NCBI RefSeq assembly: GCF_002914525.1
Contig: NZ_LODW01000127.1
Location: forward strand, 62,001 to 126,000
Direction of reading: 5' to 3'
Origin: Rhizobium hidalgonense
Lineage (GTDB): Bacteria; Pseudomonadota; Alphaproteobacteria; Rhizobiales; Rhizobiaceae
Length of the DNA: 64,000 bases
The notes beneath the pieces are model-generated. The model was not told the origin of the DNA, did no database searches, and saw only the letters and a list, made by a program, of their open reading frames with translations. A program made the translations under genes and the position numbers. Every line of letters begins with the position of its first letter. Position 1 is the stretch's first letter. Shown here piece after piece: positions 52,919-63,200 of this stretch.

Positions 52919-54862
52919 ATGCTGAACGAATCCGTATTCGATGCGTTTACGCGCAGTTACGAAGCGCGCCGCGAAACCGATATGTCGGTGGCCGAGTATC
53001 TCGATCTCTGTAAAAAGGACCCGATCGCCTATGCCAATGCGACCGAGCGCCTGCTCGCCGCGATCGGCGAGCCGCAGATGGTCGACACCGCCAGGGATGC
53101 GCGGCTCGGCCGGATTTTCATGAACAGGACCATCCGGATCTATCCAGCCTTTGCCGGCTTTCACGGCATGGAAGAGACGATCGAACGCATCGTTTCCTTC
53201 TTCCGGCACGCGGCGCAGGGGCTCGAGGAGCGCAAGCAGATCCTCTATCTGCTCGGGCCGGTCGGCGGCGGCAAGTCGTCCCTGGCGGAACGGCTGAAGC
53301 TGCTGATGGAGGTTCATCCGATCTACGTGCTGAAAGCGGGCGACGAGATCAGCCCCGTTTTCGAAAGCCCGCTCAACCTCTTCGATCCGGAGACAATGGG
53401 TTCGCTGCTCCAGGAACAATACGGCATTCCGCTACGGCGCCTGAACGGGCTGATGAGCCCGTGGTGCCTGAAGCGGCTCGACGACTTCGGCGGCGACATT
53501 TCCCGCTTCCGTGTCGTCAGAGTGCAACCTTCGCGGTTGCGCCAAATCGCCGTCGCCAAGACCGAGCCCGGCGACGAGAACAATCAGGATATTTCGTCGC
53601 TGGTCGGCAAGGTCGACATCCGCAAGCTCGAAACTTACTCTCAGAACGACCCCGATGCCTACAGCTATTCGGGCGGGCTCAACCGCGCCAATCAGGGCAT
53701 CCTCGAATTCGTGGAGATGTTCAAGGCGCCGATCAAGATGCTGCATCCGCTGCTGACGGCGACGCAGGAGGGCAACTATATCGGCTCGGAGAATATCGGC
53801 GCCATACCTTTCTCGGGTATCGTTTTGGCGCATTCGAACGAAGCGGAATGGCAGACCTTCAAGGCAAACAAGAACAACGAGGCCTTCATCGACCGTATCT
53901 GTGTGATCAAGGTGCCCTATTGCCTCCGGGTGATGGAAGAGCAGAAGATTTACGAGAAGCTGATCGAGGGATCGGAACTCGCGGATACGCCATGCGCCCC
54001 GGCAACGCTCGAAATGCTGGCTCGCTTTTCGGTGCTTTCACGCCTACGCAAACACGAGAATTCGACGTTCTTCTCGAAGATGCGCACCTATGACGGCGAG
54101 AGCCTGAAGGAAACCGATCCGCGCGCCCGCAGCGTTCAGGAATACCGGGATGCTGCCGGCATCGACGAGGGCATGGACGGGATTTCGACCCGCTTCGCCT
54201 TCAAGGTGCTCGCCTCCACCTTCAATCACGATACAACGGATATCGGCGCCGACCCTGTCCATTTGATGTATGTGCTGGAGCAGGCGATCCGCCGCGAGCA
54301 GTTTTCCGACGATGTCGAGAAGCGTTATCTGGAATTCATCAAGGCCGATCTTGCGCCACGCTACGCAGAGTTCATTGGCAATGAGATTCAGAAGGCTTAT
54401 CTTGAATCGTATGCGGACTACGGACAGAACCTGTTCGACCGCTACGTCGACTATGCCGATGCCTGGATCGAAGACGTCGACTTCAAGGATCCCGATACCG
54501 GCCAGCTTCTCGACCGCGAGCTCCTCAATCAGGAACTGACAAAAATCGAAAAGCCGGCAGGAATTGCCAATCCGAAGGATTTCCGCAACGAAATCGTCAA
54601 GTTCTCGTTGCGGTCGCGGGCAGCAAACGGCGGAAAAAATCCGTCATGGACGAGCTACGAGAAGATCCGGGAAGTGATCGAGAAACGTATGTTCTCGCAG
54701 GTTGAGGATCTTTTGCCGGTGATTTCCTTCGGCTCGAAGAAGGATTCGGAGACAGAAAAAAAGCACAGTGAATTCGTCTCGCGCATGGCCGCGCGGGGTT
54801 ACACGGAGAGGCAGGTTCGGCGCCTCGTCGAATGGTACATGCGCGTCAAACAGGCAAGTTAA
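52919..54862 (+). CDS. prkA: Serine protein kinase PrkA
   Basis: This 647-residue AAA-type protein has a Walker A loop G-P-V-G-G-G-K-S-S at 113-121, an acidic Walker B region near 260, and a C-terminal region once thought kinase-like. PrkA works with YeaH and YcgB/SpoVR in stationary-phase and nutrient-stress responses. The ATG at 52919 follows GGAGGG. The three genes of the operon are tightly packed: yeaH starts 12 nt after, and spoVR overlaps yeaH by 4 nt. A GGAAC-N19-TT promoter candidate lies upstream. Confidence 0.96.
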   Translation: MLNESVFDAFTRSYEARRETDMSVAEYLDLCKKDPIAYANATERLLAAIGEPQMVDTARDARLGRIFMNRTIRIYPAFAGFHGMEETIERIVSFFRHAAQGLEERKQILYLLGPVGGGKSSLAERLKLLMEVHPIYVLKAGDEISPVFESPLNLFDPETMGSLLQEQYGIPLRRLNGLMSPWCLKRLDDFGGDISRFRVVRVQPSRLRQIAVAKTEPGDENNQDISSLVGKVDIRKLETYSQNDPDAYSYSGGLNRANQGILEFVEMFKAPIKMLHPLLTATQEGNYIGSENIGAIPFSGIVLAHSNEAEWQTFKANKNNEAFIDRICVIKVPYCLRVMEEQKIYEKLIEGSELADTPCAPATLEMLARFSVLSRLRKHENSTFFSKMRTYDGESLKETDPRARSVQEYRDAAGIDEGMDGISTRFAFKVLASTFNHDTTDIGADPVHLMYVLEQAIRREQFSDDVEKRYLEFIKADLAPRYAEFIGNEIQKAYLESYADYGQNLFDRYVDYADAWIEDVDFKDPDTGQLLDRELLNQELTKIEKPAGIANPKDFRNEIVKFSLRSRAANGGKNPSWTSYEKIREVIEKRMFSQVEDLLPVISFGSKKDSETEKKHSEFVSRMAARGYTERQVRRLVEWYMRVKQAS

Positions 54863-54874
54863 TGTGGAGCCACT

Positions 54875-56149
54875 ATGCACATTGTCGACCGTCGGCTAAA
54901 TCCGCGCGGTAAAAGTCTGGAAAATCGGCAACGGTTTCTTCGGCGCATGAAAGGCGCCGTGCAGCAGGCGGTCAAGCGTTCTCTGCAAAACCGAAACATT
55001 CGCGATGTGCTCGACGGCGGTGAGATCAGCCTGCCGATCGACGGAATGGCCGAGCCGAGCCTTCGAAAGGGCGAAGGCGGCACCGCCGATCACATCCTGC
55101 CCGGAAACAGGGCCTTCGTCGAAGGCGATATCATTCCGCGGCCGCCGGGCAGGAATGGCGGAAAACCAAAAGATGCCGGCGAAGGTGATGGTGAGGACGG
55201 TTTCCGTTTCGTGCTGACGCGCGAGGAGTTCCTCGATGTATTTCTCGATGACCTGGAACTGCCTGATCTTGCCAAACGGCGTCTAGCCGAAACTGAAGAG
55301 GAAACGCCGTTCCGGGCCGGCTATTCCGTGTCCGGATCGCCGTCCAATATTGCCGTCGGTCGCACGACGAGGCTGGCGATGATGCGGCGTGTCGCGCTTC
55401 ACCGTCCACGTCGTGAAGAGATCGAAGCCCTGCAGCGACAGATCGAGGAGTGCGAGGATGATGAGACCCGCCTAGGGCTGGAGGTAAAACTCAAAGCCCT
55501 GACGGAAAAGAGCCGGCGCATTCCCTATATCGATCCGCTCGACGTCCGATATCGCCGTTTTGAGAACGAGCCGAAGCCAGTGGCCAAAGCCGTGATGTTC
55601 TGCCTGATGGACGTCTCCGGCTCGATGTCGGAACACATGAAGGACCTTGCGAAGCGGTTCTACCTGCTGCTCTATCTTTTCCTGTCTAAGCGCTACAAGA
55701 AGGTGGAGATCGTCTTCATCCGCCATACCGACAAGGCCGAAGAAGTGGACGAGGAAACCTTCTTCTACGGTCCGGCGACCGGCGGCACGCTGGTCTCCAG
55801 CGCGCTTGCGGCCATGCGCGGGATCATCGCGGCGCGGTTCGATCCGGCAGAGTGGAATATCTATGGCGCCCAGGCCTCTGACGGCGACAACGCCCATTCG
55901 GACGGCAACCTCAGCGGTCAGCTGTTGCGCGAGATTTTGCCGCTGTGCCAGTATTTCGCCTATATCGAGGTCGGCGAAGAAGGCGGCGATTCGTCGGTAT
56001 CCCGTTCACCGCTTTGGATGCTCTATGACGGCATCCGCTCCGAGCTGCTGCCGCTTTCGATGCGCAAGGTCTGCCGGCGAAGCGAAATATTCCCGGTTTT
56101 CCACGATCTCTTCCAGAAGCGTGACGCGCAGTCGAGGGTGACGCCATGA
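54875..56149 (+). CDS. yeaH: YeaH-family (DUF444) VWA-like protein
   Basis: This 424-residue protein matches DUF444. The N-terminus has R-R-L-N-P-R-G-K-S near 5-13 and H-I-V-D at the start. The MIDAS metal motif D-V-S-G-S-M-S at 246-252 marks a von Willebrand A-like fold. D-G-D-N-A-H-S-D-G near 338 is also conserved. In E. coli yeaG (prkA) and yeaH form a stress operon. It lies 12 nt after prkA and overlaps spoVR by 4 nt. Confidence 0.95.
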   Translation: MHIVDRRLNPRGKSLENRQRFLRRMKGAVQQAVKRSLQNRNIRDVLDGGEISLPIDGMAEPSLRKGEGGTADHILPGNRAFVEGDIIPRPPGRNGGKPKDAGEGDGEDGFRFVLTREEFLDVFLDDLELPDLAKRRLAETEEETPFRAGYSVSGSPSNIAVGRTTRLAMMRRVALHRPRREEIEALQRQIEECEDDETRLGLEVKLKALTEKSRRIPYIDPLDVRYRRFENEPKPVAKAVMFCLMDVSGSMSEHMKDLAKRFYLLLYLFLSKRYKKVEIVFIRHTDKAEEVDEETFFYGPATGGTLVSSALAAMRGIIAARFDPAEWNIYGAQASDGDNAHSDGNLSGQLLREILPLCQYFAYIEVGEEGGDSSVSRSPLWMLYDGIRSELLPLSMRKVCRRSEIFPVFHDLFQKRDAQSRVTP

Positions 56150-57696
56150 CCATGACAATGAGGCCGAAAGAGCGGCTGTTGTTCGAGGGGGCCGACTGGG
56201 ACTTTTCAACGCTGCAGCGCATCCACGACGCCTGCGAGGAAATCGCGCTCGGCGAACTCGGCCTTGACGTCTATCCGAACCAGATCGAGGTCATCACTTC
56301 GGAGCAGATGCTGGATGCCTATTCCTCGACCGGCATGCCGCTGTTTTACCGCCATTGGTCCTTCGGCAAGCACTTCGCGCATCACGAAGCCTTTTACCGC
56401 CGCGGCATGCGCGACCTTGCCTATGAGATCGTCATCAACAGCTCTCCCTGCATCTCCTATCTGATGGAGGAGAATACGGCGACGATGCAAACGCTCGTCA
56501 CCGCGCACGCGGCCTTCGGCCACAACCACTTCTTCAAGAACAATTATCTCTTCAAGCTTTGGACCGATGCCGAAGGAATCCTCGATTACCTCGATTTCGC
56601 CAAAGGATATATCACCCGCTGCGAGGAGCGTTATGGCGAGACGGCCGTCGAGCGGACGCTCGATGCGGCGCATGCGCTGATGTCACATGGGGTGCATCGA
56701 TATGCGGGCAAGACTACCATAGACCTTCGCCAGGAGGAGAAGCGGCAGCAGGAGCGCCGGGCCCACGAGGAGCAGATGTTCAACGATCTGTGGCGCACGG
56801 TTCCCGTCGGCAAGGCCAAAAAGGCGAGCGACGGCGGCCTGGAAAAGCGCCGTGCCGCGCTTGGTCTTCCGCAGGACAACATCCTTTATTTTCTCGAGAA
56901 AACCGCCCCGCGGCTGCAGCCATGGCAGCGCGAAATTCTTCGCATCGTCCGCCATGTCGCCCAATATTTCCATCCCCAGCGGCAGACCAAGGTGATGAAT
57001 GAGGGAACCGCGACCTTCGTCCATTACCAGATCATGAACCGGCTTCATGAGCGGGGGCAGATCAGCGACGGAAACTTCCTCGAATTCTTGAAATCGCACT
57101 CCAACGTGGTGTTCCAGCCGAGCTATGACGATCGGCGGTTCTCGGGTTTCAACCCTTATGCGCTCGGTTTTGCGATGATGCAGGATATCGAGAGGATCGT
57201 CACGAAGCCGACGGAGGAAGACCGCACATGGTTCCCCGATATATCAGGACGCGGCGATGCGATGGCCGTGCTGCGCGACATCTGGGCCAATTACCGGGAC
57301 GAGAGTTTCATCAGCCAATTCCTCAGCCCGAACCTGATCCGCCAGTTGCGGCTGTTCCATCTCTACGATGATCCGGAGCAGACTGAAGGGGTTCTGGTTT
57401 CGGCGATCCACAATGAGCGCGGATACCTGCGCATCCGCCGTCAGCTTTCCCGCGAATACGACATCGGCTGGACCGATCCGGCCATCGATATCGTCGACGT
57501 CGACCTCGCCGGTGACCGCCGCCTGCTGCTGCAACATATCATGATGAACGGAAGCTATCTTCAGGAGGCCGACACGAGGCTTGTCCTGCAGCATCTCGCC
57601 GATCTCTGGGGCTACGACGTGTTGCTTCAGGAGATCGATAGTTCGAACACCGTGGCGAGGGAGCACACGGCGAGCCCGCGCAAGATCGTTCAATGA
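56146..57696 (+). CDS. SpoVR/YcgB-family protein
   Basis: This 516-residue protein matches the SpoVR family: Y-P-N-Q-I-E-V-I near 39-46, Y-R-H-W-S-F-G-K near 66-73, Q-V-T-like A-H-A-A-F-G-H-N-H-F-F near 120-129, and G-T-A-T-F-V-H-Y near 286-293. In Bacillus SpoVR affects spore cortex; in non-spore-formers the prkA-yeaH-ycgB set is linked to stress survival. Molecular function is unknown. Its ATG overlaps the yeaH stop. Confidence 0.95.
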   Translation: MTMTMRPKERLLFEGADWDFSTLQRIHDACEEIALGELGLDVYPNQIEVITSEQMLDAYSSTGMPLFYRHWSFGKHFAHHEAFYRRGMRDLAYEIVINSSPCISYLMEENTATMQTLVTAHAAFGHNHFFKNNYLFKLWTDAEGILDYLDFAKGYITRCEERYGETAVERTLDAAHALMSHGVHRYAGKTTIDLRQEEKRQQERRAHEEQMFNDLWRTVPVGKAKKASDGGLEKRRAALGLPQDNILYFLEKTAPRLQPWQREILRIVRHVAQYFHPQRQTKVMNEGTATFVHYQIMNRLHERGQISDGNFLEFLKSHSNVVFQPSYDDRRFSGFNPYALGFAMMQDIERIVTKPTEEDRTWFPDISGRGDAMAVLRDIWANYRDESFISQFLSPNLIRQLRLFHLYDDPEQTEGVLVSAIHNERGYLRIRRQLSREYDIGWTDPAIDIVDVDLAGDRRLLLQHIMMNGSYLQEADTRLVLQHLADLWGYDVLLQEIDSSNTVAREHTASPRKIVQ

Positions 57697-57865
57697 TCCC
57701 CGATATGTCTCCAAGCCGCGTTGTTTGCCGACGATAAGGTGCAATTATCGATGGTAACGAAGACAAAGGCTTAGTAGTTTACCGCCGCTGCAATCGCCCA
57801 TCACTCACCGACATTCGACGTTTGCAGCGACCTTCCGGGAGCGGACAGCGCGGAGACGAGAGACC

Positions 57866-58774
57866 ATGGGTGAAACGCGGCGCAAGCTGACGACGATCTT
57901 CTGTGCTGACGTGCAGGATTATACCCGTCTGATGGGGGCCGATGAGGAGGGGACGCTTGCGGCGCTGAAGCGCTGCCGGGAGGCGATGGGGCGCCTGATC
58001 GAAAGCCATGGCGGCCGTGTCATCAATACCTGGGGCGACGGGCTGATCGCTGATTTCCCAAGCGTGGTTGAGGCGGTGCGCGCCGCTGTCGATACCCAGA
58101 ACGAACTTGCCGGTTTCAACGCCCGCCGCCCGGAAGACGGGCGCATGCTGTTCCGCATCGGTATCAATCTCGGCGACGTAATCGTCGAAGACGACGACAT
58201 CTATGGCGACGGCGTCAACATCGCCGCACGGCTTCAGGCCTCGGCTTCCGCCGGCGGCATCGTTATATCAAGCACCGTCTACGATCAGGTCCGCAACAAG
58301 GTCGCGGTCGGTTTTGAATTTCTCGGGCCGCTGATGGTGAAGAACGTCGATGAAGGCGTGCCGAGCTACGCGGTGAAGATCGGCGATGCCAAGGACGAGA
58401 TGCCGCCTCCCCAACGACCAGGCCCAGCACGTCCGCAGCCGGCGGCTGAGATTGCCGAAGCAAGCCCGCGACCTGGCAGACGCAGACAGTTCGCTGTGCT
58501 CGGCGTCATCGCGGCGGTGCTGATCGGCATCAATCTTTTATCGTGGCAGGGGGTTTTCTGGGCGCGCTTTCCGGTGCTTGCGCTCGCCGTCGTCGCGGCT
58601 TTCGCCTGGAATCGCAATCAGATCCTGTTCAACCGGAAGATCACCTCGCTGGCGATCGTGGCGCTCGGCATTGTCGGCATCAACCTCTTCACCTGGACGG
58701 GGCAGTTCTGGGCGGTGTGGCCGATACTGGGGATTGCGGCCGTCATCGGTTTGCGATGGTCGATGCGTCGATAG
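57866..58774 (+). CDS. Class III nucleotide cyclase with duplicated C-terminal membrane module
   Basis: This 302-residue protein has an N-terminal cyclase homology domain (about 8-170). The metal-binding Asp pair is in C-A-D-V-Q-D-Y near 14-20 and W-G-D-G-L-I-A-D near 56-63; G-I-N-L-G-D-V near 96 and N-I-A-A-R-L-Q near 114-120 are also present. A Pro-rich linker (about 175-210) leads to four membrane helices that form two copies of the same two-helix unit, each with I-G/V-G-I-N-L-x-x-W-x-G-x-F-W. The cyclase-first, membrane-last order is unusual. Product (cAMP or cGMP) cannot be read from sequence alone. Confidence 0.88.
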   Translation: MGETRRKLTTIFCADVQDYTRLMGADEEGTLAALKRCREAMGRLIESHGGRVINTWGDGLIADFPSVVEAVRAAVDTQNELAGFNARRPEDGRMLFRIGINLGDVIVEDDDIYGDGVNIAARLQASASAGGIVISSTVYDQVRNKVAVGFEFLGPLMVKNVDEGVPSYAVKIGDAKDEMPPPQRPGPARPQPAAEIAEASPRPGRRRQFAVLGVIAAVLIGINLLSWQGVFWARFPVLALAVVAAFAWNRNQILFNRKITSLAIVALGIVGINLFTWTGQFWAVWPILGIAAVIGLRWSMRR

Positions 58775-59040
58775 ACATTCAACCCGCATCGGCAGAGATT
58801 TTGCACGGCATCCCGCCCGTCAATCGGCGGCGTCAAAGACATGGCGAGTGTTCGTTCAAGCAAAAGTGAGCGGCCGGGTTATTTCCATTCTTTCCTGATA
58901 TTACAAATCGGTAATGCCGGCTGCTTATGCTTGCCGGTAAGCTGTAAACGCGCGATATTGTCGCATCAGTCGGGACCTTGATCCCGCAGCGCCTCTTTCG
59001 ACCGACCCTGGTCCGACCTCGAGTCCCTCCGGAGACGTGA

Positions 59041-60252
59041 ATGGCCTTTTGGAAGCAGTTTATACTCTCACTCATCGTCATCGCTGCCGGCTTTGCCGCG
59101 TGGGTTTTCTTTGTGCCCGGTGCCGGCGATATGATGCGCGATGCAGGTATTCCAGACGGCATCGTTTCCAAGATCGCGCCGAAGGCTGAGGAGACGGCGG
59201 ATGCCGACGCTCCCGCCCGGGTGCAAGGCCAGCAGCGTGGCGACGGACAAGGTCAGGGGCAGAACCGCCGCAATGGCGGCGGGCGCAACAGCGCCATTCT
59301 TGTCGCGACTGAAGCCGTCGTCCAGGGCGTCGTCAACGACCGGCTGAACGCCATCGGCACCGGTGATGCGATCCGTTCGGTCGCTGTGACCGCACAGGCA
59401 TCGGGCACCATCCGCGAAATCCTCATCAAGTCGGGCGACAAGGTCAAGGCTGGCCAGGTGCTCGCCAAGCTCGACAGCGAAGAGCAGGTAATCGCCCGCG
59501 GCCAGGCTGATGTAGCGGTCAAGGCCGCCGTCGAAAAATCCAATCTCTATCACAACATCAAGTCCAGCGTGTCGCGCATGGACGTGTTCGATTCCGAGAT
59601 CGCCGAGCAGGGCGCGCGACTGCAGCTGCAAGCTGCCGAACTCAATCTCGCACGGCGCAACATCATTGCGCCGATCGACGGCATCGTCGGCATCGTACCA
59701 GTCAATATCGGCGACAACGTCACGACGAGCATCCCGATCGTCACGCTCGACGACCGCTCGGAAATCCTCGTCGATTTCTGGGTGCCGGAACGCTTCGCCA
59801 ACACGGTGTCGGTCGGCCAGCCGGTCGAGGCAATGTCGGTGGCAAAGCCGGGGCAGATGTTTTCCGGCGTGGTCGAAGCCGTCGACAACCGCATCGACGC
59901 GGCAAGCCGTACGCTGCGCCTGCGCGCCAAGATCGACAACAGTTCGGATGAACTGCGCGCGGGCATGTCCTTCAGCGTCAGCATGAAATTTCCCGGCGAC
60001 AAATATCCGGCGGTCGATCCGCAGTCCGTACAGTGGGATTCGCAGGGGTCCTTCGTCTGGCTGGTTAACGACGACAAGTCACACAAGGTGCGGGTCAGCG
60101 TCGTGCAGCGCAATCCGGATTTCGTTCTCGTCAAAGCCGATCTCAAGGACGGCGACAAGATCGTGACCCAGGGCCTGCAGCGCGTGCGCGAGGGCGGGGC
60201 GGTGCGCGTTTCCGCTGAAATGGCCTCGAATGGGGAGGCCGTCACCCAATGA
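59041..60252 (+). CDS. RND efflux periplasmic adaptor (membrane fusion protein)
   Basis: This 403-residue protein has an N-terminal anchor helix (about 6-24), then a Gln/Gly/Asn-rich spacer (R-G-D-G-Q-G-Q-G-Q-N near 65-74). The lipoyl-like half-motifs (A-S-G-T-I-R-E-I-L-I near 119 and I-A-P-I-D-G-I-V-G near 214) flank a short coiled coil, and a beta-barrel domain follows. It should link the RND pump to an outer-membrane channel. Its stop overlaps the pump gene by 4 nt (ATGA). Confidence 0.93.
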   Translation: MAFWKQFILSLIVIAAGFAAWVFFVPGAGDMMRDAGIPDGIVSKIAPKAEETADADAPARVQGQQRGDGQGQGQNRRNGGGRNSAILVATEAVVQGVVNDRLNAIGTGDAIRSVAVTAQASGTIREILIKSGDKVKAGQVLAKLDSEEQVIARGQADVAVKAAVEKSNLYHNIKSSVSRMDVFDSEIAEQGARLQLQAAELNLARRNIIAPIDGIVGIVPVNIGDNVTTSIPIVTLDDRSEILVDFWVPERFANTVSVGQPVEAMSVAKPGQMFSGVVEAVDNRIDAASRTLRLRAKIDNSSDELRAGMSFSVSMKFPGDKYPAVDPQSVQWDSQGSFVWLVNDDKSHKVRVSVVQRNPDFVLVKADLKDGDKIVTQGLQRVREGGAVRVSAEMASNGEAVTQ

Positions 60253-63200
60253 GCGTGACCGAGATTCATCAGGACAGGGCCTCGGGCAAGCAGAGCTTCA
60301 CCGCGCTTTTCGTTCGCCGGCCAATCCTGGCGCTGGTGTTCAACACGCTGATGGTCGTTGCCGGCCTTGCGGCTTACGTCGGCGTCGAGGTGCGCGAACT
60401 GCCGGATGTCGACCGTCCGGTCGTCACCGTGCGCACGACCTTCGACGGCGCATCGCCGCAGACGATCGATCAGGAACTGACCAAGGTGATCGAGGGCGCG
60501 GTCGCGCGCGTCAGCGGCCTGAAATCGATCTCTTCGACCTCTTCCTTCGGCCAGAGCCGGGTAACGCTGGAATTCTCGGATGCGATCGATCTCGCGGTTG
60601 CCGCCAACGACGTGCGCGACGCGATCGGCCGCATCACCCAGAACCTGCCCGATGAAGCGGACGCGCCGCAGATCGTTAAGGCGGATTCGGATTCCTCGGC
60701 GATCATGCGACTTGCCGTCACCTCCACCAAGCTCAACATGGACGACCTGACGCAGCTCGTCGAAAACGAGGTGATCGATCGCCTCGCCTCCGTCGACGGC
60801 GTCGCCGATGTCGAGGAATATGGCGACCAGGAGAAGGTCTTCCGGGTTGATGTCGACCAGGGGGCGCTGGCGAGCCGCGGGCTGACCATCGGCGACCTGA
60901 CGAAGGCGCTCGACAATGCAGCTCTCGACGTGCCGGCGGGATCCCTGAAGAGCAATACGCAGGATATCGTGGTGCGCGCCACCGCAAACCTGCAGACGCC
61001 GGCGGATTTTTCCAACGTCATACTGCAGGATCGCGTCCGCCTCGGCGATGTCGCGACGGTGACACTCGGACCGCGCGACGGCGAAACGGCGCTGCGCTCC
61101 AACGGCAAGCCCGGCATCGGCCTCGGCATCATCCGTCAGGCGCAGTCTAACACGCTCAACATCTCGACCGGCATCAAGGCCGCCGTCGAGCAATTGTCGA
61201 AGACGCTGCCCGAGGGCACGACGATCGCGATCACCAGCGATGATGCCGTCTTCATCCAGGGTGCGATCCACGAGGTGGTACTGGCGCTGGTGCTCGCCGC
61301 CGTCATCGTTACCGCTGTCATCTATCTCTTCCTGCGCGACTGGCGGGCGACGCTGATCCCAGCGGTCAGCATGCCGGTTGCGCTAATCGGAACGCTGGCG
61401 GCGATCTATATGGTCGGTTTCTCGATCAATATCCTGACGCTGCTGGCGATCGTGCTGGCAACCGGCCTCGTCGTCGACGACGCGATCGTGGTGCTCGAAA
61501 ACATCGTGCGGCGGCGCGCCGAAGGCATGGGGCCGCGGGCGGCCGCCGTGCTTGGAACGCGCGAAGTGTTCTTCGCTGTTGTCGCGACGACCGCGACGCT
61601 GGCGGCTGTGTTCATCCCGCTCTCCTTCCTGCCGGGACAGGTCGGCGGCCTGTTCCGTGAATTCGGCTTCGTCCTCGCCTTCTCCGTCGGCCTGTCGTCG
61701 ATCGTGGCGCTGACGCTCTGCCCGATGCTTGCCTCGCGTATGCTGACGAAGCCGATGCTCGAGGATCATGGCGCGCTCGGCCGCTTCGGCGGCGCGCTCG
61801 CCCGGCTCTACAAATGGGCGCTGCACGGCTGTCTCAATGCGCCCTTCGTCGTCCTGCTGTTTTCAGTGATCTTTGCCGGTGCAGCCGTTATCGCGTTTTC
61901 GACCGTCAAGAGCGAACTGACGCCGGAAGAGGACCGGTCGATGGTGATGATGCGGCTGACGACGCCGCAGGGATCGAGCCTAGAATATACCCGTGACAAG
62001 ATGCAGCTCGTTGAGGAAAATCTGCAGCCGCTGGTGACCAGCGGCGACATCCGCAACATCTTCTCGATTTCCGGCCAGGGCGGTTCGCTGAACAGCGGCT
62101 TCATGGTGCTGACGCTCGCCCCCTGGGGAGAGCGCCACAGGACGCAGGCGGAGATCGTCGGCGACATCAACCAGGCGGCAGCAAGGGTGCCGGCGCTGCG
62201 CGGCAACGCCATCTCTTCTAACAGCCTGCGCATCCGCGGCGCCGGCAGTGGCGTGCAGATGGCGCTGATCGGCAATGATCACGAGGCGCTGACGGCGGCG
62301 GCCGCCAAGCTGGTCCAGGCGCTCGATGCCACCGGCCAATACGATACGCCGCGCCTGACCAACGAGCCCAGCCAGGCGCAGGTCTCGGTGGCGATTGACC
62401 GTGAGCGTGCCTCCGATCTCGGCATCGACATAACCGGCCTTTCGACGGCGATCCAGTCGCTGCTCGAAGGGCGCTCGGTGGTCGACGTCTTTGTCGACGG
62501 CGAATCCTATCCCGTGCTGCTGACCTCGACGACGCGGCCGATCGACGACCCCACAGACCTCGAAAACGTCTTCCTGAAAACCGGCGACGGCAAGATCGTG
62601 CCCATGTCGGTCATCGCCACGATGAAGGAAGGTTCGGTCGCGCCGCAGCTGAACCGCGAGCAGCAGTTGGCCTCGGTGGCAATCACCGCCGGCCTGAAGA
62701 ACGGCATGTCGCTCGGCGATGCGGTCAAGCAGGTCACTGAACTTGCCGCGCCGCTACTGCCAGCGGGCTCGCGTCTGCTGCCGCTCGCCGAAGCTGCGAC
62801 GCTGGAAGAGAATTCGAGCGGCATGGCGCTGACCTTCGGTTTTGCCATCGTCATCATCTTCCTGGTGCTGGCGGCGCAGTTCGAAAGCGTTCTGTCCTCG
62901 CTGATCATCATGTCGACGGTGCCGCTCGGCCTAGCCTGCGCCGTCTTCGCGCTCATCATCACCGGCTCCAGCCTCAACATTTACAGCCAGATCGGCCTGG
63001 TGCTTCTGGTCGGTGTCATGGCGAAGAACGGCATTCTGATCGTCGAATTCGCCAATCAGCTGCGCGACCGGGGCGAGGACGTGCGATCCTCGATCGAAAA
63101 GGCCTGCGCGTTGCGCCTCCGCCCTGTGATGATGACGATGATCGCCACCATCCTCGGTGGCGTGCCGCTGGTCTTTGCCCATGGCGCGGGTGCGGAAGCG

